Counted from the first letter of the stretch, positions 23,619 through 33,343 are shown. The stretch is 35,220 bases of DNA from Acidimicrobiia bacterium (GCA_035651955.1 DASRES010000078.1:1-35220), one strand, 5' to 3'. A program made the numbers and translations. Notes: a model not told the origin generated them from the sequence alone.

Positions 23619-24809
23619 GTGAGGGACCTTCGCGTCCAGAGCCGTCGCGCGCGCGCGACGACGATCGCCGGCACGATCGTGCTGGCGCTCGTGCTGGGCG
23701 CGTGCGCGACCGTCGCTCCCGCGCCCGCGGCGAACGCGAACCCGGCGACGTGCGTCGCGCGGCTCACGAGCGCGGCCGACTACCAGCGCGCGTTCGACAC
23801 GCGCGGGCCCGTGTGGAGCGGCGGTGACGGCGCGGCCGCGATCCCCTTGCCCGACGGCCGGGTGCTGTGGCTCTTCGGCGACACGTTCACGGGACCGGTC
23901 GTCGCCAACCGTCGCGTCCCGCCGACGCGCCTCGTGCGCAGCTCCGCGCTGGTGCAGACGGGCCGGTGCTTCCAGCCCACCATGGGCGGGACGGCCGCGA
24001 ACGTCGCCGATCTCTTCCCTTCGCCCGAGCCGGGCGAGTGGTACTGGCCGGCGCACGGATGGGCCGACGCGTCCGGCCGCTCGGTGCACGTGTTCGTCAT
24101 GCGCATGCGCCAGACGGCCGGACTGCCGGGTTGGGACTGGACGACCGTCGACATGCGCCTCGCGACACTGAGCCTTCCCGACCTGCGCGTGCAGTCGATC
24201 AGCGCGCTCCCGTTCCCCGCGGGTGGCGACGCGCCCGCGTACGGGTCGTCCGTGGCGGTCGGTGACGACGGGTTCGCGTACGTGTACGGGGAGCTGTCCG
24301 TCCCGGGCTGGTTGCTCCCGCAGGCCGGGCAGTACGTCGCGCGCGTCCCGGCCGATCTCTCGGGCGGCTGGCAGTTCTGGGACGGGAGCGAGTGGTCCGC
24401 CGACCCGTCGGCCGCGACGCCGATGACGTTCACCGCCGCGGACCTCTCACCCGACGCCGGACCGAGCTCGTCGCTGAACGTCGTCCGCTACGGGTCCGGC
24501 TGGCTCGGCGTCGCGAAGCGCTGGGACATGCTCTCGGGGGACGTGACGGCGTGGTACGCGAGCACACCGGAGGGTCCGTGGCGCGCGGTCAACGACGACG
24601 ACGGGACGATCGCGCTGACGCCCGTGCCCGCGGGCAGCACCGAGTTCACGTACGGCGGCCACGTGGTCGACGCGCCCGGCGCCGGTCCTGTCGTCGTCTA
24701 CAGCGTCAACGGCTCCGACGCGACCGTGATGAGCGACGCCCGGGTGTACGGGCCGCGCGTCGTGGCGCCGTCCGCACTCCCGTCGCCCGACGAGCTCGCC
24801 GCCGGCTGA
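23619..24809 (+). CDS. Secreted propeller-like lipoprotein (DUF5005/DUF4185-like)
   Basis: This 396-residue protein has a twin-basic N-terminus, a hydrophobic stretch and the lipobox LGAC (cysteine 29), so it is predicted to be lipid-anchored outside the cell. The mature part has WLFGDTFTG, GDDGFAYVYGE, GSGWLGVAKRWDM and YASTPEGPWRAV, short strand-rich repeats like those of five-bladed glycosidase-like propellers (DUF5005/DUF4185). No catalytic residues can be assigned and the substrate is unknown. The GTG was chosen for the GGGAG six bases upstream and the immediate signal peptide. It is transcribed in the same direction as the hydroxylase genes but probably from its own promoter. Confidence 0.75.
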   Translation: MRDLRVQSRRARATTIAGTIVLALVLGACATVAPAPAANANPATCVARLTSAADYQRAFDTRGPVWSGGDGAAAIPLPDGRVLWLFGDTFTGPVVANRRVPPTRLVRSSALVQTGRCFQPTMGGTAANVADLFPSPEPGEWYWPAHGWADASGRSVHVFVMRMRQTAGLPGWDWTTVDMRLATLSLPDLRVQSISALPFPAGGDAPAYGSSVAVGDDGFAYVYGELSVPGWLLPQAGQYVARVPADLSGGWQFWDGSEWSADPSAATPMTFTAADLSPDAGPSSSLNVVRYGSGWLGVAKRWDMLSGDVTAWYASTPEGPWRAVNDDDGTIALTPVPAGSTEFTYGGHVVDAPGAGPVVVYSVNGSDATVMSDARVYGPRVVAPSALPSPDELAAG

Positions 24810-24838
24810 GGCGCTCTCCGTCGGACAAGATGGGTGAC

Positions 24839-25621
24839 GTGCCCACGTCGCCCGACCGCGTCGCGACCTTGCGCCGGCTGCACCAGGGTCCCGAGCCGCT
24901 CGTGCTCCCGAACTGCTGGGACGCCGCGACCGCGAAGGTCGTCGTCGACGCCGGGTTCCCGGTCGTCGCGACGTCGAGCGCCGCGGTCGCGGAGAGCCTC
25001 GGCTGGGCAGACCACGAGCAGGCACCCGCCGACGAGATGCTTGCGGCCGCGGCCCGCATCGCGCGCGCCGTCGACGTTCCCGTCACCGCGGACGTCGAGT
25101 CCGGGTACGGGCTCGCCGCGGACGACCTCGCCGCGCGTCTCGTCGAGGCCTCGGTCGCGGGCTTCAATCTCGAGGACACCGACCACACCACGCACGCGCT
25201 GACCGACGTCGACGCGCAGGTGGCGCGGCTCCGTGCCCTGCGCGCGGCGTTCGACGGTGCCGGTGTACCGCTCGTGATGAACGCGCGCGTCGACTCGTTC
25301 GTCCGCTCGCGTGATCACGCGGCCGTGCTCGACGACGGGATCGCGCGCGCCCGTGCGTACGTCGACGCCGGCGCCGACTGCGTCTACCCGATCACGCTCG
25401 CCGACGCGTCGATGATCGAGCGGTTCGTGCGTGCGCTCGACCCCGCGCCCGTCAACGTCCTGCTCACGCGCGCGGCTCCCGACGTCGCGACGCTGCGCGA
25501 GCTCGGTGTCCGGCGCGTGAGCCTCGGCGGCGGGATGTACCGCGCCGTGACGCGCTTCGTGGGCGACGTCGCGTCCGGCCTGCGCACCGGCGACACCGCG
25601 GCGCTGTTCGGCCCGGCATGA
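24839..25621 (+). CDS. PEP mutase / isocitrate lyase family protein
   Basis: This protein of about 260 residues has the isocitrate lyase/phosphoenolpyruvate mutase barrel fold: LVLPNCWDAATAKVV, VATSSAAVAESLGW, the metal-site region VTADVESGYG, GFNLEDTDH and VMNARVDSFV. Relatives include carboxyphosphonoenolpyruvate mutases, oxaloacetate decarboxylases and 2-methylisocitrate lyases. The KKCG-type catalytic loop of true lyases is absent (ATSSAAVAESLG here), so the reaction is not assignable. Start: the GTG at 24839 lies 7 bases after a -10-like CAAGAT, consistent with a leaderless mRNA. An in-frame ATG at 24830 would add three residues. Confidence 0.85.
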   Translation: MPTSPDRVATLRRLHQGPEPLVLPNCWDAATAKVVVDAGFPVVATSSAAVAESLGWADHEQAPADEMLAAAARIARAVDVPVTADVESGYGLAADDLAARLVEASVAGFNLEDTDHTTHALTDVDAQVARLRALRAAFDGAGVPLVMNARVDSFVRSRDHAAVLDDGIARARAYVDAGADCVYPITLADASMIERFVRALDPAPVNVLLTRAAPDVATLRELGVRRVSLGGGMYRAVTRFVGDVASGLRTGDTAALFGPA

Positions 25622-25658
25622 GCCCGAGCGCCCCTCGTGGCCGGAGGGTCGCTGAAAG

Positions 25659-25689
25659 TTACACCGGTGTGATTCCTGTCGGGTATGGT
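25659..25689 (+). promoter_or_regulatory. Promoter with palindromic operator-like site
   Basis: TTACAC (25659-25664) and TATGGT (25684-25689, a TANNNT -10) are 19 bases apart. The perfect palindrome ACACCGGTGT (25661-25670) overlaps the -35 and is followed by GATTCC. The CAC-N4-GTGATTC core also occurs at 1020-1033. This is probably a regulated promoter of the zinc-ribbon gene, with a leader of about 50 bases. Confidence 0.5.
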
Positions 25690-25746
25690 GACACCTGAGC
25701 CAGCCAGGCGGAGTACCCGGGCGCGCCGGACGGGCGCGTCCACGGG

Positions 25747-26637
25747 ATGGCAGGCGGGAGGTCGTTCGTGTTGCATGCCCACGCTCGTGCCGGACTCGAC
25801 CCGCACCTCCAGGCGGACCTCGATCGCGCCTACTGGGACACTGACGAGCCAGCCGAGGTGATCGCGCGCCGCTTCGAGATCGAGCTCGTCCAGCCGGGCA
25901 AGGGCACGCAGCGGATCCCGGCGAGCACCCGTCTCGCCGAGCACGTCACGCCGATCGAGGCGCCCGGCCGCTGCCCGCGCTGCAGCACGGGTCTCGTCTA
26001 CCGATCCCGCGCCGACCGGCGCGACGACCACCGTAGTTGCGTCCTGTGCGGTCACCGCGATCCCGTCGCGACGTGTCCCTGCCGCGCGTGCGTGGCGGAG
26101 CGCGACGAGCGCGCCGAGGAGCGGTACCGCTACTGGCGCCGTCATCTCTGCCGACCCGAGTTCGCCGCGTTCGCGCTCGACGACCTCGATCGCGACGCGT
26201 CGTCGCTGTACTGGGCGCTGTGCTTCCTCGCCACGCACGACGACGACCCGGTGTCGTGGGAGGACGCACGCGTGGTGTCGGGCGTGCGTGAGCTCGACGC
26301 GCCCATCGAGCGTCTCGTCCGCGCGCACCTGCTGTTCCTCCACGACGGCAGCTTCGAGCTCAACCCGCACGGGCCGAACGCCGTGCGCGGCGCGCGCAAC
26401 GAGGCGGACGCGCTGCGGCCGATCGCGGTCGCCGTGCAGCACGGCCGCGCGTCCGACGACGAGCTCACTCGGTTGCTCGCGTTCGCGGTCCCGGGGTTCA
26501 CCGATGTCGTCGCGCAGCACGACGACCGCGCGCTCGAGGCCGCGCTCGACGACGCCGCGACCCGTCACCCGGAGCTCGTGACGCACGCGGTGCGCGAGGC
26601 GACGCGTCGCTACGTCTCACAACGCCACGCCGCGTAG
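25747..26637 (+). CDS. Hypothetical protein with zinc-ribbon cysteine clusters
   Basis: I do not recognise a family. The 296-residue soluble protein has a short N-terminal region, then a cysteine-rich segment: C76-x2-C79, C98-x2-C101 and C110-x-C112-x2-C115. These suit one zinc ribbon plus a partial second site. After a charged helix (AERDERAEERYRYWRRH), the C-terminal half is mostly helical, with paired acidic and arginine residues and no catalytic motif. The zinc ribbon suggests nucleic-acid or protein binding. The ATG at 25747 was chosen as the first in frame; an internal start before LHAHARAG is possible. It has a distinctive promoter and stands alone, 75 bases upstream of the DUF2630 gene. 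Confidence 0.65.
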   Translation: MAGGRSFVLHAHARAGLDPHLQADLDRAYWDTDEPAEVIARRFEIELVQPGKGTQRIPASTRLAEHVTPIEAPGRCPRCSTGLVYRSRADRRDDHRSCVLCGHRDPVATCPCRACVAERDERAEERYRYWRRHLCRPEFAAFALDDLDRDASSLYWALCFLATHDDDPVSWEDARVVSGVRELDAPIERLVRAHLLFLHDGSFELNPHGPNAVRGARNEADALRPIAVAVQHGRASDDELTRLLAFAVPGFTDVVAQHDDRALEAALDDAATRHPELVTHAVREATRRYVSQRHAA

Positions 26638-26712
26638 CCCGACCGCGGGCACGACGGGCGGTCCGGTTCCGCGCGACGATGCCGCGTGGAACCCCCGCCT
26701 GGAGGATGCGCC

Positions 26713-26958
26713 GTGGACGACCGTGACCTCGTGAACCGGATCGACGACCTCGTCCGCCAGGAGCACGAGCTCCGGACCCGCCACGGCGAGGGCGTGGGCC
26801 TGAACGAGCGCGAGCTCGACACCCTGCGCGCGCTCGAGGTGCAGCTCGACCAGTGCTGGGACCTGCTCCGGCAGCGGCGCGCGCGGCGCGAGTTCGGCAC
26901 CGACCCCGACGCCGCGACGGCGCGCGGCCCGGAGACCGTCGAGCGCTACCAACAGTAG
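26713..26958 (+). CDS. DUF2630 family protein
   Basis: This 81-residue protein matches the actinobacterial DUF2630 family: RIDDLVRQEHELRTRH at the start, then LRALEVQLDQCWDLLRQRRA and a C-terminal VERYQQ. It is predicted to be a helical hairpin or coiled-coil. The function is unknown. The GTG at 26713 has GGAGG seven bases upstream and gives the usual family start (DDRDLVNRI). The upstream ATG at 26686 would add nine non-conserved residues. It converges on the sortase gene with a 19-base gap. Confidence 0.85.
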   Translation: MDDRDLVNRIDDLVRQEHELRTRHGEGVGLNERELDTLRALEVQLDQCWDLLRQRRARREFGTDPDAATARGPETVERYQQ

Positions 26959-26977
26959 GCGCAGCGCAGCGCGGCCG

Positions 26978-27628
26978 TCAGACGAGGCGGAACGGACCGC
27001 CCGCCGCGCTCGCGGCGGGGACGCGGTGCGCCGCCGGCGTGAGCGCGGGCGTGACCACCGGCGCGGCCGGAGCGGGGTTCGGCACCAGCACGCCGTGGAT
27101 CACGAGTCGCTCGGTCGCCGATCCCGGCGGATGACAGGTGAACAGCGTGACCTCGTACGCGTCGTGCTGGTCCACGATCCACATCGCGCTCGGCGAGACG
27201 ACCTCGCTGCCTGTGACCCGGTACGTGAACGTCCCCGAGGGCATGACGAACGTGATCGTGTCGCCGGGGTGCAGGTCGCCGAGATGCAGGAACGGCGACC
27301 CGTGGGTGGTGCGGTGCCCGGCGACGACGACGTTGCCGAGCTGGCCCGGCATCGCCGTCCCCGGCCAGTGCGACGGGCCCTTGTCGATCGACAACGCGGT
27401 GACCTGGTCGTAGAGGACCCGGTCCACACCGGCGGCCGGGATCACGATCCGCCCGATCGGGTTGCCGGGCCGGCTCGCGTCGTACGGCGCCGGCGTCGGC
27501 TCCGGGACCGGCAGCGAGACCGCGGACGCGATCCCGGGAGCGACCAGCAAGGTCCCCAGCGCGAGCACGAGGACGCCGAGGATCCGCACCGGCCGCGCGA
27601 CGAAGGCCCCCGTCTTCCTTCCACCCAT
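26978..27628 (-). CDS. Class E sortase
   Basis: This 216-residue transpeptidase has an N-terminal membrane helix (LGVLVLALGTLLVAPGIASA) and a Pro-rich linker. The sortase domain has catalytic His in VVAGHRTTHG, Cys in VTLFTCHPPG and Arg in SATERLVI. The TLxTC signature fits. Class E enzymes of high-GC actinobacteria cut LAxTG-type signals and attach proteins to peptidoglycan. A short Ala/Pro-rich tail follows the domain. No sortase substrate with a complete LAxTG plus hydrophobic tail is visible in the window. The ATG at 27628 starts 7 bases after a GCCGATAC element with no ribosome-binding site, so the mRNA may be leaderless. It is divergent from kinase A. Confidence 0.9.
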   Translation of the reverse strand: MGGRKTGAFVARPVRILGVLVLALGTLLVAPGIASAVSLPVPEPTPAPYDASRPGNPIGRIVIPAAGVDRVLYDQVTALSIDKGPSHWPGTAMPGQLGNVVVAGHRTTHGSPFLHLGDLHPGDTITFVMPSGTFTYRVTGSEVVSPSAMWIVDQHDAYEVTLFTCHPPGSATERLVIHGVLVPNPAPAAPVVTPALTPAAHRVPAASAAGGPFRLV

Positions 27629-27955
27629 GGGCGCGGTATCGGCGCGCGGCCGCCGGGACTGAATCGCCTCGTGTCCGGGCAGGTCACGGCCACCGCCATG
27701 GGCTCGCGGCCTCGCCGCGTGCGATCATGTCCCCGGTCCGTGGGCGCCAGGGCGAGGGAGGGCACCGTCCACGGTTCCGGGTCGCGTCGGCGGTGGAGGA
27801 GGGTCTCTGCGGTCGAACGTGGGGCGGGGTACGAGCGGCGGATCCGGGCCGCCACGCGATGTCGTGGGCGGTCTTTGCACGCGGGGTCGGGGGGCGATGA
27901 TGCCCCGGTCGCGGTGGACGTCAGGACGAGCGTCGAGGCGGCGAGGGCAGATCGG
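27629..27955. other. Divergent intergenic region between sortase and kinase genes
   Basis: This gap of 327 bases has no convincing gene; open frames in it are continuations or shadows. It holds the sortase promoter candidate at its left end. Near the right end there is a small inverted repeat GGGGC-GATGAT-GCCCC (about 27891-27906) upstream of the kinase start. I see no clear -10/-35 pair for the kinase gene. Confidence 0.5.
27636..27662 (-). promoter_or_regulatory. Sigma-28-like promoter of the sortase gene
   Basis: On the minus strand TCAG (27662-27659) is followed by 15 bases and GCCGATAC (27643-27636), with the ATG 7 bases further on. The order and spacing resemble the other sigma-28-like candidates in the window. 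Confidence 0.4.
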
Positions 27956-30229
27956 GTGACGGCGACGGAGGGCGGCTCGCCGACGGTGAACGAGGAAGGC
28001 GCTCGCGCCCTCGGCAGCTCCTACGTCGTCTACGAGCGCATCGGACGTGGTGCGACGGGCGTCGTGCACCGCGCGCTCGACCGGCGCACCGGTGACCCCG
28101 TCGCGGTCAAGTTCCTGCGCTCCGACTTCGCGTCCGACCCGAACGTCGTCGAGCGGTTCCTGCGCGAGCGGGCGATCCTCACCCGCCTCGCCGATCCGCA
28201 CACGGTCGGCCTGCGCGACCTCGTCGTCGAAGGGGAGACGGTCGCGCTCGTCACCGACTTCGTCGACGGCGGTGACCTGCGCGCGCTGCTGAGCCGCGAG
28301 GGTCCGCTGCCCGTCGACGTCGCGGTCGACGTCGCCGCGCAGGTGCTCGACGGGCTCGCGTCGGCCCACGAGCGCGGCGTCGTCCACTGCGATCTCAAGC
28401 CCGAGAACGTCCTCGTCACGCGCGACGGCGACCACCTGGTCGTGCGCGTGACCGACTTCGGGATCGCGACGCTGCTGCGGTCGTCACCCTCGTCGACGAC
28501 GCCGTCGTCGCTCGTGGGCTCGCCCGACTACATGGCTCCCGAGGTCGTCGAGGGACGGGACCTCACACCCGCGGCTGACCTCTACAGCGCGGGGATCCTC
28601 CTCTACGAGCTGCTCTCGGGTCGCACACCGTTCGCGGGTGGTCCCGCGGTCGCGGTGTTGCGTCGCCACGTCGAGGAGCCGCCGTTGCGGTTGCCCGACC
28701 TGCCCGGCGCGGTGTGGAACCAGCTCGTGGCGTTGCTCGCGAAGGACCCGCGCCGGCGTCCGCCGAGCGCCCGCGTCGCGGCGAGCCGCCTGCGCGCGTC
28801 GCTGGACGGCGGAGCGCACGTCGAGGAGATCGACAGCTCGGACGCGCGCGCCGCGTCGGCCGCGCGTGCCGACGCGTACGAGTCCCCGACCTACGTGCCG
28901 CACACACCGCCGCGCGGTGCGACCGCGCACCGCGACGGCACCGATCGTGAACGTCGGGTCTCGACGCGTCGACGTCGCCGCGGCGTCGTGATCGGTGTCG
29001 TCGTGGTCGCGCTCGTCCTCGCCGGCGTCGGCATCGGGGTCGCGACCGAGGTCTCCCGCAGTCGCGCGAGCGCGGCCTCCGACCATGTCCGGTTGACGGC
29101 CCCTCCGATGCTGCAGACGTCGTTCGGTTCCCAGGTCGTCATGGCGCGGAGCTGGGACCTCTCCGGCCACGACGGCAGCCGCGTCGACGTCACGCTGCAC
29201 GTCATGAACGTCGGCTCGAGCCCCGTCGACACCATCGACGAGCTGCCGTTGGAAGGCGGCACGACGCGACGGCTCACGTCGTACACGGTCAAGCTTGCGC
29301 CCGGGCAGTCGACGACGATCTCGTACCACCGCACCGTCACGGCGACCGGCCTCGACGTCCGCCGCATCGAGCAGTGGGAGCAGTCGCTCGACCTCTACGC
29401 GGCGGCGCGGCTCGCCGACGCCGAAGCACGACCCGCCGTCCTCACGCTCGACCGCGATCAGCGCGCATACCTGAACGTCTCGGGCGTCACGACCGCGGGT
29501 GAGGCGGCGAAGGCGCCGCTGCTGGCCGGCCTCTCCTGGTCGTCGTCGGACGGGCACGTCGCGCGTGTCGTGAGTGGCACGCGGGCGGACTCGCGGCCGA
29601 TCGTCCAGGCCGGCTCGCCGGGCGCCGCGGTGCTCACCGCGCGGCTGGGGACGCGCGAGTTGCGTGTCGACGTCGTCGTCGGCTCCGCGCACGCGTCGGC
29701 CGCCGCCGCACGGCTGCCGTGCGAACCGGGGATCGGCGTTCCCGCCGACCTCGTCGACGTGGCGGACGGCGCGGCGTTCACGAGCGACAATCACACGGTC
29801 ACGGTCGTCGCCGGTGGTGCGCGTGTGGCGACGGGGTCGATCGGCGACTTCGCCGCGGGCTCGCCTGTCCCCGCCGACGCCGACTGGCTCGCCACGCTGC
29901 CGGTCTCCCCGCGTGACGGGACGCTGCTGCAGGACGGCCCCGGCGGCCAGCTGTGGCTGGTGGTCGACGGTCAGCGCGTGGCCGTCGGCGCCGGGGACGC
30001 GGCGGCGCTGCACTTCGACCCCGCCCATGCGGTGACGGTCCCGAAGGGCACGATCACCGTGCCCGTGTTCGGCACCGCGCGGTTCCCCGCCGGTGCACTG
30101 GTGCAGCCGGCCGGGTCGGGCACGACGTACGTCTCGGACGGTCATGGTTGGACGACGACGTCCCGAGCGTGTAGCGCGTCAGCCGTGCCCACCGTCCCGG
30201 CGACGACGCAGCTGCTGCCCGCGAGTTGA
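27956..30229 (+). CDS. Ser/Thr protein kinase A with large extracellular region
   Basis: This protein of about 757 residues has a PknB-type kinase domain (about 22-285): glycine loop GRGATGVV, K52 in VAVKFL, catalytic loop HCDLKPEN (H144-C145-D146), DFG at 167 and YMAPE. The HRD arginine is Cys, so it is a non-RD kinase. A basic stretch and a membrane helix (GVVIGVVVVALVLAGVGIG, about 344-364) follow. Outside there is a segment with WDLSGHDG and RRIEQWEQSL that resembles kinase B, then a BIG2-like part (LSWSSSDGHVARVV) and a C-terminal module with VSDGHGWTTTS. The start is uncertain: GTG at 27956 was chosen, with GTGs at 27914 and 27986 as alternatives. The stop overlaps the FHA-LuxR gene, suggesting a signalling pair. 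Confidence 0.87.
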   Translation: MTATEGGSPTVNEEGARALGSSYVVYERIGRGATGVVHRALDRRTGDPVAVKFLRSDFASDPNVVERFLRERAILTRLADPHTVGLRDLVVEGETVALVTDFVDGGDLRALLSREGPLPVDVAVDVAAQVLDGLASAHERGVVHCDLKPENVLVTRDGDHLVVRVTDFGIATLLRSSPSSTTPSSLVGSPDYMAPEVVEGRDLTPAADLYSAGILLYELLSGRTPFAGGPAVAVLRRHVEEPPLRLPDLPGAVWNQLVALLAKDPRRRPPSARVAASRLRASLDGGAHVEEIDSSDARAASAARADAYESPTYVPHTPPRGATAHRDGTDRERRVSTRRRRRGVVIGVVVVALVLAGVGIGVATEVSRSRASAASDHVRLTAPPMLQTSFGSQVVMARSWDLSGHDGSRVDVTLHVMNVGSSPVDTIDELPLEGGTTRRLTSYTVKLAPGQSTTISYHRTVTATGLDVRRIEQWEQSLDLYAAARLADAEARPAVLTLDRDQRAYLNVSGVTTAGEAAKAPLLAGLSWSSSDGHVARVVSGTRADSRPIVQAGSPGAAVLTARLGTRELRVDVVVGSAHASAAAARLPCEPGIGVPADLVDVADGAAFTSDNHTVTVVAGGARVATGSIGDFAAGSPVPADADWLATLPVSPRDGTLLQDGPGGQLWLVVDGQRVAVGAGDAAALHFDPAHAVTVPKGTITVPVFGTARFPAGALVQPAGSGTTYVSDGHGWTTTSRACSASAVPTVPATTQLLPAS

Positions 30230-31104
30230 TGGAACCAGCCGTGCTCGAGGTCAGCGTCGGCGACTTCCACAAGTCGTTCCCGGTGGACGCGCGCGAGATC
30301 GTCATCGGACGGACCGTGAGCGCAGACGTCCAGGTCGACGATCCGCGCGTCTCGCGCGTGCACGCGATCATCCGCCACCGTGGCGAGGTCTGGCAGCTCG
30401 AGGACCAGGACAGCGCGAACGGGACGTTTCTCGACGGCGAGCCGGTGCGCGTCGTCGAGATCTACTCACCCACGATGCTCAGCCTCGCCGATCCCGACGA
30501 GGGGATCTCGATCCTGCTGACGCCCGAGGGGTCGTCCTCACCGGTCGCGGTCGCCGGCGGTGACGTCGACGTCGTGCACATCGGCCGCGCGCCGGACAAC
30601 GACGTCGTCCTCGACGACGCGACGGTCTCGCGTCATCACGCGGAGATCGCGCGCCTGCCGAACGGGCGATGGCAGTTGCGCGACATCGGGAGCGGCAACG
30701 GTGTCGTCGTCGATCGCCGTCGCGTGCGATCGGCCGTCGTGAACGGTCCGTTGCGCGTCGAGATCGGCGACCATCTGTTGCAGCTCGCACCCGACGGCCG
30801 CGGGGGCGTGCGCGTCGAGGTCGTCGCGCGAGGGCGCACCGTGCGGGTGCGCCCGGGCGTCGTGCGCGTCGACATCAGCACCGACGCGCAGGACGAGGAG
30901 GCGATCACCGGCCGCGAGCGTGAGGTGCTCGCGCTGATCGCGGGCGGCGCAACGGACAAGCAGATCGCCGACGCGCTCTACATCAGCATCCGGACGGTGC
31001 GGTCCCACCTCGACCGCATCCACGAGAAGACGGGACTGCGCCGCCGGGCCGACCTGACCCGTCTCGCGTTCCAGCTGGGCATCGCGCCCCGCCGGCCGGA
31101 GTAG
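30229..31104 (+). CDS. FHA-FHA-LuxR transcriptional regulator
   Basis: This 291-residue cytoplasmic protein has two forkhead-associated domains and a C-terminal LuxR/GerE helix-turn-helix. FHA1 (about 5-95) has G27-R28, S42-R43-x-H45 and N64-G65. FHA2 (about 112-190) has HIGRAPDNDVVLDD, VSRHHAEI and GSGNGVVV. The HTH (about 225-287) has TGREREVLALIAGGATDKQI, then SIRTVRSHLDRIHEKTGL. FHA domains read phosphothreonine, so the protein could couple kinase signals to transcription. There is no phosphorylation-receiver domain. The ATG shares one base with the kinase A stop (TGATG), which implies coupled translation. It is followed by a strong hairpin. A paralogue begins at 34687. Confidence 0.9.
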   Translation: MEPAVLEVSVGDFHKSFPVDAREIVIGRTVSADVQVDDPRVSRVHAIIRHRGEVWQLEDQDSANGTFLDGEPVRVVEIYSPTMLSLADPDEGISILLTPEGSSSPVAVAGGDVDVVHIGRAPDNDVVLDDATVSRHHAEIARLPNGRWQLRDIGSGNGVVVDRRRVRSAVVNGPLRVEIGDHLLQLAPDGRGGVRVEVVARGRTVRVRPGVVRVDISTDAQDEEAITGREREVLALIAGGATDKQIADALYISIRTVRSHLDRIHEKTGLRRRADLTRLAFQLGIAPRRPE

Positions 31105-31110
31105 CAAGAA

Positions 31111-31144
31111 GGCGGGGTACCGGCTGCATCGCCGATACCCCGCC
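31111..31144 (+). terminator. Hairpin after the FHA-FHA-LuxR gene
   Basis: GGCGGGGTA (31111-31119) pairs with TACCCCGCC (31136-31144), and CGG/CCG adds to the stem inside. It starts 6 bases after the stop codon. No T-run follows, as often in GC-rich actinobacteria. Confidence 0.6.
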
Positions 31145-31145
31145 T

Positions 31146-31180
31146 ACTCGGAACCCTGCCCCAGTTGGTTCCCTTCGAGT
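31146..31180. other. Second intergenic hairpin
   Basis: ACTC plus GGAACC (31146-31155) pairs with GGTTCC (31167-31172) and GAGT (31177-31180), with a 4-base CTTC bulge. It lies directly next to the preceding terminator-like stem, which makes a double-hairpin structure. Function unknown. Confidence 0.4.
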
Positions 31181-31257
31181 ATGCGGGCGCGGGTGGCTCC
31201 GCTCCAGAGGTAGGAGTGCCCATCTCGCGAGCCGTCGCTCACGATCCGTCGTCCGGT

Positions 31258-31292
31258 CCGGCCCGCACGACAGCGCGGTGTGACCGGGCCGG
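31258..31292 (-). terminator. Hairpin after the kinase B gene
   Basis: CCGGCCCG (31258-31265) pairs with CGGGCCGG (31285-31292). On the minus strand it starts 2 bases after the TAG stop of kinase B. Confidence 0.5.
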
Positions 31293-31294
31293 GG

Positions 31295-33202
<1,908 letters not shown>

Positions 33203-33343
33203 CCTTCCCCTCTCTTCACCCGGTGGAGACACGAGCGTACCGACCCGGCCGCCCCTGTGGGCGCTCAACTTCTCGCGGTGGTCCTGGTGGCCGATCCGTC
33301 GGCACCCCTGCAAGAATTGGGGGCCGCCCGAGGAGGACCTCGC

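Noticed and set aside
19901-23767. Very long minus-strand open frame opposite the molybdenum hydroxylase genes
   Set aside because: Its composition is dominated by Arg, Asp, Val and His repeats typical of the antisense of GC-rich genes, it has no recognisable domain, and the opposite strand encodes three complete, well-conserved subunits.
31105-31200. tRNA gene suggested by stems and a TTCGAGT string
   Set aside because: No 7-bp acceptor stem or paired T-arm can be formed around the string.
30978-31223. Small minus-strand open frame across the FHA-LuxR 3' end
   Set aside because: It overlaps the HTH-coding region and the hairpins and has no ribosome-binding site or recognisable sequence.
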